A stretch of 64,000 nucleotides of DNA from contig OZ038464.1 in the NCBI GenBank assembly GCA_964036295.1, positions 27,172,508 through 27,236,507 of the forward strand, given 5' to 3'. The DNA is from Plumapathes pennacea (taxonomy: Eukaryota; Cnidaria; Anthozoa; Antipatharia; Myriopathidae). Both the position numbers and the translations under genes were made by a program. The notes under the pieces were generated by a model. The model was given only the letters and a program-made list of their open reading frames with translations. It made no database searches and had not been told where the DNA came from. Positions 1-11,700 of the stretch are shown piece after piece; the first letter of the stretch is position 1, and every line of letters begins with the position of its first letter.

Positions 1-669
1 TGTATAGGTTATTGCATGGTTTTGAGTGCAATTTGGAATAAATGAGCAAGAGTAAATTTTTCAAAGACCACAAAACTGCACGAGCGCCGCGCGAGTGCAA
101 TTTGTGGTCTTTGAAAAATTTACTCGTGCTCATTTATTCCAAAATTGTGCGAGAAATCATGTGATTACTTAATTATAACATGTATACAATAATTTACGTC
201 GCAAAATATTTTTTCAATTTCGTTGCAGTTCACAAGTGTCTCTAAAACTTTGTTTTCTCGTAAACAGAATCGGAATTGTCCTGAGGAATGGAAAACTGCT
301 TTCTGTTTTGTTTGGCTTTGCAACTTATACAGGTGCCAGCTGTCGGCAATTTTTAATTTCAAATTTCTGCACTCTTAATTTCAAATTTTTTGCACTGTTA
401 ATTACACATTTTTGCACTGTTTGGGATAAATTGACGTGTGCTCATCCAATCAGAATGCAGAAATTATTGTATGCATGTTATTATTGTAGTATAAATTGTA
501 GTAGAAGTGGTAGCAGTAGTTCTGTAGTAGTAGTGTTGTGGTAGTGATTGTTGTAGCAGTAGTAGTGTAGTAGTAGTTATATGTATAGTAGTAATTTCAG
601 CAGCAGTAGCAGTGTTATTCATTACGAATCACTATAATTTAGTATCCTTGCATTTTTTTTGTCTAACAG
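1..669. other. Intronic or upstream sequence of VPS41, no coding exon seen
   Basis: This stretch lies upstream of the first recognisable VPS41 exon and is probably intron. It holds a long inverted repeat (about 30-147) and an impure GTA/GTG trinucleotide tract (about 490-610). I looked for the preceding VPS41 exon and did not find it. The acceptor for the next exon ends at 669. Confidence 0.5.
30..147. repeat. Long imperfect inverted repeat (fold-back)
   Basis: The left arm (about 30-86) and right arm (about 89-147) are near reverse complements. The shared core reads TTGGAATAAATGAGCA, then GAGTAAATTTTTCAAAGACC, on one arm and their complement on the other. A GC-rich centre (GAGCGCCGCGCG) forms the loop. 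It may be a small fold-back element. I saw no second copy in the window. Confidence 0.75.
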
Positions 670-3600
670 GCCATTGAATTTGCTAAAGAGCAGGACGATG
701 AGGATTTGTGGGACGATCTCATCAACTATTCTCTCGATAAACCTGGTAGGACGTTAGTTCTTGCTTGTGAAAATGACCCATCAATAGAAATTACAACCCT
801 TTTTACCCCCTTGCCATATCCTAACTATCCTATCTCTGCACCAGGAGAAGATTGGGCACAGTTACGGGAATGGATATGTGAAAATGCATGTTCCTTGTTT
901 GCCATCAGCATATTTTCTTTACTTTCCCAGAGTTCATCACTGGTCTTCTTCAGAATATCGGTACACACGTGGACCCCATCAAGCTTATCAAGGTAAAGCG
1001 TATCACCCTAAGGTCAAGGATGTGAATATGTTAATTTGAATGATGTTCAGATAGTCATGTAAGCTGACGTTTTGAGTGTTAGCTCCCGTCCGAGCAAGTT
1101 ATGAAGGTATACAATAAGAGACTACTGCGAAAAGCTACATGAAGCTTGTTGTAATGAAAATATTGTGAAAGCAGGGGAAAGTAAAAAATATATAAGGATA
1201 GAGGGATGGAGGGATAGAAGGAAGTAAAGTAGGAAAACGGATGTACGGGCGGGGAGCTGGAGGAAAGAAAGAAGGAAGGACGGGGCAGGCGGCCGGGCGT
1301 ACTGTTTTTAGGAAAGAAGGAGGTGTCCCGTGGTGTACTGTAGTGTTATTATTGTGTAGGTTTTCGGCATGGTGATCTGCGACAGTTACCCTGGTTTTAG
1401 GTTGAAGGGAATGTTGATATTTAAACTTGTTTATTTCAATCAGAGAATTCCGGAGGGAATGAAAATACCCGCGCTAAGAGATTCGCTGGTGCAAATCTTA
1501 CATGACTACAACCTTCAGGTTAGTAACAGTCTCAAACAAAGTCAGGAGTTAATGTACTTTATGTTAGATTTGTTTGTTTGTTTGTTTGTTTGTTTGTCCA
1601 CGTGCGGCGTGCTGCTTATACTAATCCTTGAGGTTTTTTAACGTAGATTTCCTTGCGTGAAGGTTGTAAAAAGATTCTGGTGAAAGACAGGTACTAAGAG
1701 CTCATTTCAAACTTAATTTAACAGTCCCACTTTGACATTTCGTGAGTAGCATATTTATCAAGGTCATAGTTGTCCCCTGGGTTGAGTTCAAAAGCCGTTC
1801 ATGTGCACTCTGTTCTGTGCAGCACATACTCTTTCGTTAATCTCTCAAACCATTGAGTGGGATTGAGTGAGTAAGCGCAAACTTCTAAGAGTAAAGACGG
1901 AGAATCTGACCTCAGGCACAGAGTTTGTTCCTTGTTGCCGATTGGTTCTCCATTCTTAGACCTGCCACGTCCATATACGATTGGTTAAATTGTGTCACGT
2001 GAATCTGATCGCAAACCAGTTTTACAAGTATGAAGCCGAGACATGCAACCATTTGTTCCCGGAGGTTTTCTCGTTCCTCACCCTTGCACGCTACTTCGCT
2101 GCTCAAAGGTCTAGGGTATGTACACTGTAACTTGGCTTGTGCTCATCTGCAGTGTCACTCTGATGCAGCGCCTAAACAAAGTTCAGCAGCGAGGGGCCAG
2201 TGTCGACGGTGAGTCCCCTAGAAATAATCACTTTGTTTGAACGCGTTTGGATAAAACTTCAAGCATGAATCTCTGAGGAGATCGACCTCTAAATCCTGAT
2301 CAAAAGTTGTTAAGGTGCTTTGTATAGATCATCTTTATTAAAAGTCTAATGATGATTGATGTGTAGAGGAACTGATGACTTTCGATGTATCTGTTGCAGC
2401 TGAGACGGGTTGTCCTGGTTGTCAGGGTGCAGTAATTGTGGAAGGTAAAAGCCGTGCACATGTCAACCTGTTAGCTTCTTCTGTTTCTAGTTTTAGGTCC
2501 CTCTGTCTACTTGTCTAGTGTTTTTGGTTTCTTGTTCCAAGTCTTTTGTTCTATTTGTCTCTGTCTCTGTCTCTGTTTAATTCCAGCTTCTTCTTCCGTC
2601 TGTCCCTGTTTGGTCTCAGTCTGTTTCGGCTTTTCTGTTCTATTTGTGTGAGGTTTCTTGTTCCAAGTATTCTGTTCTATTTGTCTTTGCCTCTGTTTAG
2701 TTCCAGCTTCTTCCGTTTTTCCCTGTTTGGTCTCAGTCTGTTTCGACTTTTCTGTTCTATTTGTGTGAGGTTTCTTGTTCCAAGTATTTTGTTCTATTTG
2801 TCTCTGTCTCTGTTTAGTTCCAGCTTCTTCTTCTTCCGTTTTTCCCTGTTTGGTCTCAGTCTGTTTCGACTTTTCTGTTCTATTTGTGTCAGGTTTCTTG
2901 TTCCAAGTATTTTGTTTTATTTGTCTCTGTCTCTGTGTAGTTCCAGCTTCTTCTTCTTCCGTCTGTCCCTGTTTGGTCTCAGTCTGTTTCGACTTTTTTG
3001 TTCTATTTGTGTGCTTGTCCCTCAAGTTTCAGTTTCGTCTGTTTTCTTTCACTGCCTTGCTGTCGTTTTGCTTTGCCTGCGGTGTTTTCTTTTTCCCGCG
3101 GCCTGTCCTTGATAACTACCTATGGGTCCTGCGTGGGTCTTTTTCTCTCATCGCAGATAACCGCAAGGCGTGCAATGTCGTTGTATTTTTTTGTAAACAC
3201 GTGTACCATCAGGACTGCTTACCTGCGAGGAGCGTGGTAAGTTTCGCACTGGACCTACTTGAAATTCTCGATTCTCTATTTTGAAGGCTTTCTTAAACAG
3301 ACCCTCTCACCGCGGCCATTTTCGTATGATACGAAAATGGCGGATTCTCGTGTTTTTCAACGTTTTATCGCGAACTAAATCAGCACAAACTCTGAAAGTG
3401 TATTGAATAAGGCAAGCAGCGACAGTCAGATTAATCAGTCATAACGTGGGCCCCTCGGGAAAGTCGAGCTTCGGACGTAAATATAAACGTGGGCGCGCAA
3501 AGCATCTACGGTGGGTGGACAAACCCTTGTTTATCCGACTACGTATCATACGACTGATTTATTCTCTTTTTCAACTTTTCACACCGCATTGGCTGATAGG

Positions 3601-3747
3601 CTTTTTTTAAGACCCGGATGCCCTTATTCGAGTGCGTGATTTGGTCTAAGGTTGTTCTTCTTCCCACAGGGTCCGTTTTGTCCGATCTGCGTTGCACACA
3701 GCCAAGTGAAGAAGCTCAGAGCTCGACAAGGAAGGCTTAACAAGTAG
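670..3747 (+). CDS. VPS41: VPS41, HOPS complex subunit (3' part, eight exons)
   Basis: VPS41 is a subunit of the HOPS tethering complex, which drives late endosome-lysosome fusion. The exons read 670-745, 931-992, 1444-1518, 1647-1690, 2153-2208, 2400-2444, 3157-3236 and 3670-3747, all with GT-AG borders and matching phases, giving the last 171 residues. They begin AIEFAKEQDDEDLW, pass through EFITGLLQNIGTHVDP, RIPEGMKIPALRDSLVQIL and SLREGCKKILVKDS, and follow the human VPS41 C-terminus closely. The C-terminal RING-like zinc site is intact: CPGC in exon 2400-2444, CKHVYHQDC in 3157-3236 and CPIC in the last exon. The tail after CPIC is basic and differs from human. The 5' part of the gene lies outside the window. 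An AT/CT-rich minisatellite sits in the intron before 3157. Confidence 0.93.
2520..3025. repeat. Minisatellite of about 120 bp units in a VPS41 intron
   Basis: A unit of about 119-122 bp, carrying the word GGTTTCTTGTTCCAAGT, starts near 2524, 2647, 2766 and 2889, so there are just over four copies. It is CT-rich on the plus strand and has few stops on either strand. This creates long spurious reading frames in three registers (for example 2546-3112 plus and 2507-3025 minus). I read it as intronic repeat, not coding sequence. Confidence 0.85.
3302..3530. repeat. Dispersed element, copy 1 (related copy near 18415-18602)
   Basis: The segment starts CCCTCTCACCG and contains a short palindrome around CATTTTCGTATGATACGAAAATGGCGG. 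It ends GCATCTACGGTGGGTGG. The stretch 18415-18602 carries the same words in inverted orientation, including CATTTTTGTATGATACAAAAATGG and ATCTACGGTGAGAGG. The pair looks like a short non-autonomous element inside introns. Exact ends are uncertain. Confidence 0.6.
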
Positions 3748-5032
3748 TCTAACAAACACAGCAATAAGACACCGCAGAAATACCCTTTTGGATTGTGCGA
3801 TCAGCATATTTTCGAGTCAGGGGTCATTGCACAAAACTGTGAAAACCAACCAGTGTGAAACAAGTCCCAATGAAATCGGACAACTGATCCAAACAAAGTT
3901 ATTACGAATTGTCAGAAAGATACCAACCAACAGGCTTGCCAAGCTATCAAGGTGACCAATCAGTCAAAATTACTCTGATCCAATGACGAAGATGCTTTTG
4001 TAAGAAGCTTCACATGAAATAATCTTGTGAGACATTTTATGATAACGAGAAACATTCTTAAAAAAATGTTTGCACAAGAAAATAGAATTAAATGGAAACA
4101 AACATTTTTTTTCCAGTGGATTATTGCAGATGTCCTCGTTTGAAAACTTGCACAATCGGCCATAATAAAGTCTGGATTAGTGATTAAGCCACGATAACGT
4201 CATTACCTGAAGCCATTGTTTCATATCGTGCATAAATTAAGTATCTCCTGATTCTTCACGTGCGGCACGTGTTAAAAACGGCGCAGTTGATGGGGCGAAC
4301 AACAGGTCAAGGACCTAGACAAGGTTATAGACCGAAGAAAGGCTCTGTTAGGGATTGAGCGAAGTATTTAGCTTCGGATCCACGATGCCTTTGATCTCGG
4401 GTAAGTCCTGACCAAATTTTAAGGCTGCTTTAGTGAGTTGATATTTCGTGAACGATATCGAAAACGCCTTGAGCGCACGGTTCGCGTCTTCGCAAACCAA
4501 GTATCTTGACTTGACTGTCACTTTCACTAAATTTAGTGATTGCGAAGATGAAAACGGCGTTCAAGTGAAAATGTCCCAGAATTCGCTCTTGCAGCTGTGT
4601 ATGGCTTGCACATCAAAGTGTACGTGTTCATCAAAGCTCCGATACCCGTCCGTATCCAAGATGTGCCCTCAGAGTTTCACAGTGCGACAATTTAGCAAGT
4701 GCCGCTTTCGTTTTGCGAGAATCAAAGAAGCACTGACAAAAGAAATACATTTATTGATGTCTAAATCACTGATTTAATTGCCATCACTGCTCAAGGACAC
4801 TTCAACAAAAGCAGACAGAACGTCTCCTGTGTCGGTATCGGCCGGCCTGATATTTTATATCTTCATTTAGGCGAATTAAGTAGTCGTATTTTTTCCTTCA
4901 TACTATTCAGTGGTCAGCTCTATGCTAAGTCTATACATTGTTTGGTTAGTGTAGTTGACTTCGTATCGTAAACATACATAAATGTAGCGCGCAGTCAGAA
5001 CAGCGCCGCAAACGAAGGGCCTGGGCCCGGTT

Positions 5033-5263
5033 TTTCGAAAGCCGATTAAGCTAATCCAGCATTAACGAAATTCTTTCTGACGACCTCTCTGCCGATAAAA
5101 TGCAGGGTTTTGTTCAAATATGGATTAAAAAGCTTGCTTTAGCTGAATACGTATCAAGGAAATCGTTGCAGGACAAAATCTTCACATTTTCAGGCTTATA
5201 AATGACAAGAAAGTTTACACCTAATCCAGGATTAACCTAATCGTGCTTTGAAAAACCGGGCCC
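5033..5263. mobile_element. Fold-back MITE family A, copy 1
   Basis: Terminal inverted repeats GGGCCCGGTTTTTCGAAAG and CTTTGAAAAACCGGGCCC bound about 230 bp. Just inside lie the subterminal words CTAATCCAGCATTAACG and CTAATCCAGGATTAACC. There is no coding capacity. The same element, inverted, is at 39255-39494, and a diverged relative lies near 45480-45705. Confidence 0.85.
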
Positions 5264-5382
5264 TGGAGAACAGCCCTTCTTTTGTGATCCTGCATTGAAT
5301 CTCCTCAGCGTATGCAACTGAATCAGCTCTTCACACTAGCAGCTTTCTAGTCAGTCAGTGCCGCCTCTCTTTGAAGAGTTCG

Positions 5383-5512
5383 TTCCTCGTTGGCTTTTGC
5401 ATATGGCAAAGCGAAGCGCCTTGCGAGTCCACAACATGTTGACCATGCGATGACGTAAATCGTGGTAAATAAGAGTCCACACCACGGCAAACCAGTGAAA
5501 ATTTGTTAGATG
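5383..5512. repeat. Dispersed repeat, copy 1 (copy 2 at 17638-17745)
   Basis: The words GCCTTGCGAGTCCACAACAT, TAAATAAGAGTCCACACCA and GGCAAACCAGTGAAAATTTG recur in the same order and strand at 17638-17745 with scattered substitutions. This is non-coding dispersed repeat of unknown class. Confidence 0.7.
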
Positions 5513-6646
5513 TATGCTTGTATGTGTTTGCATACTGTTCTGGTGACGTATTTAAAATTTGATCCATTTATAGCACGCGAGCAGGGCGCCTCCGCTGCCC
5601 ACAAGAGCGCGCGCCCACGAAACGGACGGGAGGGCATGCTCGCAGGCTAATCCATTTCACACCAGCAACACAGCAAGTTTATTTTTTAGTAATGTAGGTT
5701 TATTTATACGCAAATACGTTAGGAATACGAAAAGACCAGGGTAACAAGTATCCTACACTGGTTGATTCGACCTCACATTCTCTTATAAAATATACTTCCA
5801 TCTAAGTTTGTCATTGGAATTAAAACTGTTACTATACTCCACAAAGGCGTACCTATATGAACTTTGACCACGGTACACATCATATTCCTTCATAGTCATT
5901 TTCTCTCAAACTCTGTCGCGCCAAGTGTTCCATAGCTTTGTACAAATTCGTAATAAATAAAGTGAACGTCTTAAAATGGAGACTTATCGCGCGAGAAACC
6001 GCACTTTGTACAAGGTGTGCCTTTAATCGAGAGAATGTGGATTTCAGTGTTTTAGTAAAGCTCTCTTCGGGTTTCTCTACCTCCATACGAGTTGCCCAAC
6101 AACATCATAGTTTGGGTACTTATTCATAAGCACTTGTGTACTAGCTACTTCTAAATTTGCCGAGGAGACACTTTGATGAATGAGAAAAGTGTAATGTTCA
6201 CTACGGACGGAAATCTTGCTACAAACCAAGGGAATAAACTAAATCATAATGGACTTTTTCTTGCTCGTTTTTTTCTGTAATTCCGCTAAATGTCCAACCC
6301 AATCTATCCATTGTTCCTGCGGACACTTCGTAGAAAACGCAAACATCTAACAGACTTTGAGGATAGGGAATTTAATTCCAAAACGTCCCACTGGCCCAGC
6401 CAACGGGTAAGATAAGGCTATGTTCTCTCAAATGCCTCGATGCACGTACAGGCACTGGTGGCAACAGAACTGCAGCTCACGAAATAATCCCGAGTGTACG
6501 AAACAATCCCGAGGAAACAATCGGCATCTCGAGGCGTAGACGAAAATGGTTGCCTAGCAAGACCGGATATCCAGCGAGTGTGCTCGTTGTCACTTCGGAA
6601 AGAAGCTCGGCTAGTCGGAGGAAATATTCGCTGACGGAGCGAGGTG

Positions 6647-8726
6647 TCACGTAGCGCTCCTGTGGCTTTCGGCAGCTGACGGTATCTCCAAATTGCTCGG
6701 TCTGCGGGAAATTTCCGGAGTGTGACTTGGAAAATCTTGTTCCCTTTGAAAGAAAGAAAGAAGCATTTTTAGTTTTATTTAGTTTCGACAGCATGGAAAA
6801 TAGTCCGTCAATCTTTCCGGTGCGCAATACCACAGACTATACCTTCTACACATGCTGGTAACTTTTTCCCCGAGATTAATGATTCCAATGTCGCTTGCTG
6901 AAGATGCTGTTATCTCGTTTGTACGTCTACTGTCTAACACTCAATTCCAAGAACAAACGCATTCCAGGAAAAAACTGATTATAAAGAACTACAGTAGCTT
7001 ACTCGCTACGAGCACAACAACCCACTCGTTTCCCACGAGACAACTGCAACTTACCCTGTTCTCGTTAACGTCGTGTTTTCAGAGACTGAATTAACGTCGG
7101 AGTTGGAGGCCGCCGCATGCATCGTAGCCGTCGGTGAAAAGGGCGCATTTCCTCGAACCAAGCTATTGGACAGCAACTGGCTCGACGTGCTAGAATTGAG
7201 CGGGAAGTTCAACGCGTACACGGACTTCATTGGCGCCGTAGAGTAAGCCACACCCTTCGTCGTTGTGGCTGTCGCGTGCGTCACGAGACCGTTACAGAGT
7301 GAATTCCGTGGCGTGCTATTCGACTGCGAAGAATTTGTCCGGCTGAAGTTGTGGCAGACTACTCCGTTCGTTGGGTGCGGAATTAGCGAGAATTTAGATC
7401 GAGACTGCGTAGAGAAACTGCGATGTAATCGAGGCCTCGGGCCTCCGCTGGATGTTGTGGGCGCAGGCGCGCTTGATTCCGACGTCGTTGATGTTTCCGT
7501 GGGTGGAAAGCACGGCTGTCGTGTTGTTGGTGGAGACTTGGGTCGGTAGTGGGATCTGCAACAAGAGGCGAGTATGAGGAACTTGAGGCAAGACAGACAT
7601 AACAAACAGATAGAAATAGAAAAAGAAGGCAAACGAAACATACATAGACAAAGAGAAGACAGAGACAGACAAAGGGTGGGGAGGGTGAGGGAATATTATT
7701 GCATGGTCACGTGTCATGTGAGAGACTTTGAACAGGACAAACTTACAGCGAAGGTTTTTTCAAACCCGTCAGGTGATCGTATGGAAAGATTCCGTTGGGT
7801 AACGTAAAGGAACTGGACGAATTGAGTAACGTCTCCAGATCGTCAAGATTTTCGCTGAGCGGGCTGTAGCCACGATCTAAATATACCCTACAAAATAAAG
7901 CGTGCAAAAAAAAAAAAAAAAAAAATGTCAAGACACCATCCACACCGCTTGCTAACACAGGCAGTTCAACAAAGACAAAAACGGACACTAAAACACACCT
8001 TCCGCCACGCCCAACTCGCCGACGAGCAAACCCGACGAGTCTCCGAGGCGATGATATGGACAAACAGTTGTATCGGAACTTCTTGGATCCCAGACCTCCC
8101 TCGCTGGGGCTGACCCAGGGTAGAGGAATCGGTGAGTCGAAACGAGGCTGTAAAGTGAATAACACCAGGGTTATCTCCAACTGCGCAGTCGTAGATTCTT
8201 GGCATAAGAACTTACTCTTCTTCAGAGCAAATACCCCTCAAGTATCGAGGCCCTACTTCTCTTAACCTTCCCTACACAAAATTTATGGGGTAATGCTAAG
8301 AGAATTACTAGTCAAGAAATAAATTACCACTTTGCCCACACTAGCCTTCATACTGTTGACTATGTATCGAAAGGAGATGTTTTCTCTTGGGGAATTGCAC
8401 ACACGATTTTCTCGTAACGTATTCAGTATAAACGTCGACAACGACGGGGAGAATTTTGATTCCTAATCGGGTCAGAGATCAGACTTACCGCCAGATATCT
8501 GACACCTTTTCTCCGTTTAAAGGCGAATCTACCGTCGGCATCATCATCGTCTTCTTCGGGCTCCGAAAGAACATCCATCTGCACAACAACACCAACAACA
8601 ATAGGTAAGTCAGTCACTGGTTTACACTCAACTTTAAAGGTCTATTGTCGTTCAAGTGGCACTAGAAATTTGCTCTCTGAGATGGGCAACTTATGGCACC
8701 TCTCGTCAGGTCTTGCACCATTGATC

Positions 8727-8761
<35 letters not shown>

Positions 8762-11700
8762 GTTCATGACTAAACAAAGCTACACGTACCGGAGGTGGAG
8801 AAACGTGGAGCACTTCGCCTTCGTCATCACTGAACGTAGCCGGATGTTCTCCGCCTGGGGCGATAAGAGGAACCTTTGGCGCATGGTGAACTTTGGGCCT
8901 TTTGACACTGCAAGAAAAAGTATGAACACAGTCAATCAACTAGTCAACCGACTGGCCAAGAAAGTATCAAAGCGCCAACAACTCTGTCCCTACAACGACT
9001 GGTTCGTCTACGTCGGAATGTCTCTGACCATTTGGCAAAGGAGGGAACGTCTGCGGATATCTTATTTCTAGTATTAATTAGTCGATGTGGATGAAGAGTG
9101 CTACACCTCAAGGGTTTGTCCTGGAACTAATACAGTACATGCGTGATTTATCGTGTATTTCACATACTAGCCACGCTATTGCGTTAATTACACGTACTGT
9201 AGTCATAAATTTACGTGAAACCAACGCAAACGCGAACGAGGTCAAAAGCTACGCGCAGTTTCGTAGCAATAACAACAGTAGCTACAGTGTGTACAGAACT
9301 CACATAGCCTCGTTGAGATAGTCACTCTTTGAAGCTTTTACTCTATCCTCCTGAGGATGAAGGTGGTAAAAATCAAATTAGTCTCTGTTAACATGAACTT
9401 GTCTTGCATTATTAAAGAAAAGTGATCAGTTGTTTGTATGTTTCATTCCACTTATACAGATTCATCAGGTTTGTCAAGAATGACTCACTCCTCTACTCAG
9501 TGTTGCGCTGGTGTCCCTTACCACGCTCATTCTCCTGTGCCACGCCTCAGAGTCCCGGCGATCTTCCATGTTTGGACCCGGTGTCTTGTTCCCTCCAAAA
9601 CCCGCTGATGTCGGCACAGTCAGGTTGACGGCAGAAGGCTGATAACGGACCATGTCATTGCACTGCTGAAGCATCTGCCCTGTATAGTCACCAGCTCCAT
9701 ACCTGGGATAAAGAATGCAACACTTGAAGATCAGCCAGAACCAATGCCTCATTTTGGAACAGACTTCCATCAACAGGTTGAGGTAATGGCCATGGAATTA
9801 GTGTATTGATCATTAATTTCAATCTTTCACTCCTGTGAGTGACATGTTTTAATGTCCTCCTTCAGTCTCTTGTCAGAGATATACTAGACATAGCCTGCTC
9901 AGATTAAACTATCAATTATCGCTACACTTCTCACACACTTCTTTTCTGACTGGAAGAAATCATACAGTGTGAGCCCAGGAGAGAAATGGTTGAAATTCTT
10001 TCAAAAACTAAAGAGACTGACTGCACCAAAACTGTACCATGACCAGGTTGTGTGCAACTTTGCAAAGGTACTTACCTCTTTTCAAACACTGAAATGGTCA
10101 GTTCAAGGAGCTCCTTCTTTGATTTCTCTCTCCTCTTTACCATGTCCATTATTGTGCTGAGAGATATGGCAACACACATTCAGTTGCAAGATTTGCAAGT
10201 TTACCTGAAAGAACTTACTTTCTATGCATGTAGAAACAGCTGGTCAGGAAACCACAGCTTCATGTTTCTGAACAAATGTAATCACCACCCTGCCTGATAG
10301 GGCCAGGTCAAGTTAAAGCTGATTTGTACAACTTAAGCTCAATACTTAGATATAATATGATCCTCAAAGTGCAAGCTTATTAAATTAGAAGTCTTTCTCT
10401 GTCTTCAGAACTTGAGTGGCATTTCCTACCATGCTCTGTTGAGGTCTCTCCGGAGCTTCAACATCTTTTCATATGAGGATTCATCATTCTTGCGGTTCTA
10501 CAAAAACCAACACACTTGGTTAGTAAAATAAAGAGTACAGCATCTGACTAATAAATGTCATTATTAATTATCAAATAATGTCATAATAAATCATCACAAA
10601 TTTATGTTACTTAGTGAAACAACCAAGTGTATCTAAATTGATCATAGAGCAAGTTACATTGATACCGAGTGGCAAAAGCAAAAGCACAAGGAAATATTTC
10701 AATCCTTGTGCTTGCATCAAGCCTATTTTCACTATGAAACCAGGCTTTACTCACTGTGTACCATGCTACTGTACACTGCATAGTGATCAACATTACCTTC
10801 CTAGTCTGCATTTTCTCTGTTCTGCGTCTGAAGGCCACGTAAGGGTCACTGGTAGAGGTTCCATCTCTCTTCTCTCCTTTTATTTGAGGGATCAGTGAGC
10901 ATATTGAATCCATCTGTATGAGAAAAACGATACTGTCAAACTCCATTCTATCAAAGTAAAATTGTATTGTAATCTGTTATGCCAAGTATCCCTGTATGTT
11001 TGATACATAGACGTGAGAACAAAGGTATAGCCGTAATTCATACGTACATACTGTATAAAATAATGCACACACATGTAACCAAATAGCACTTTGACGTACA
11101 ACATAATCACCAAATTCACTCAGCATAACAAATTAACTTAACAATAGACAGACTCACCAATTTCACTCTTTTGGAAAGCCAGTACTCATAAACAGGTTTG
11201 ATTATTTCCTCACTCTCTCCTAATAATGACTTTGCTTCAGTTAATGATATATTCTGCAAGAGATGAGCAAATATGGATGGTAAGGTTCCATACAGTAACA
11301 CTTCCAGGAAGAACATGTCAAGGTTGGTACTGTATAACATACATACATCTGAAAAACATGTTTACTCTGAAGTGTAGTGTAGTCAATGGTATCTGATATC
11401 ATTCATGTGCACAGGTGGTATTGATTGGTGATTTGTACACCCCCGCCCCCCACCCTCTGCCCCTTTTACTGTTCTCCATGTGATTGTTCCCCAGTATTTC
11501 TCCCAACGCTGTGGGGGCTCATGGTTGGGTTGCAGTGAGTTCCAGCCATGGGAGCAGCACTTCTCGTCGTGAGCCTGGACACCCAACCTCCATGAAGTGA
11601 TGCAGTTGATAAATTTAACCCATCAACTTTAATTTTCTCTCTTCAGTCTCACACCAGAGATATATCATACAGTATGGAGAATTTGGCATTTGATACCTCA

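Larger units (their letters stand above)
3748..6646. other. Spacer between VPS41 and the EPC 3' end
   Basis: The VPS41 and EPC genes converge here. It should hold the VPS41 3'UTR (just after 3747) and the EPC 3'UTR (just below 6647). On the minus strand an AATAAA lies at about 5699-5704. A fold-back element occupies 5033-5263 and a dispersed repeat about 5383-5512. A 109-residue plus-strand frame at 4448-4777 has no family resemblance I can see, and I do not call it a gene. Confidence 0.5.

Noticed and set aside
4448..4777. 109-residue plus-strand reading frame between VPS41 and EPC
   Set aside because: No family resemblance, no visible splice partners and ordinary composition. It may be chance, though I cannot rule out a small gene.
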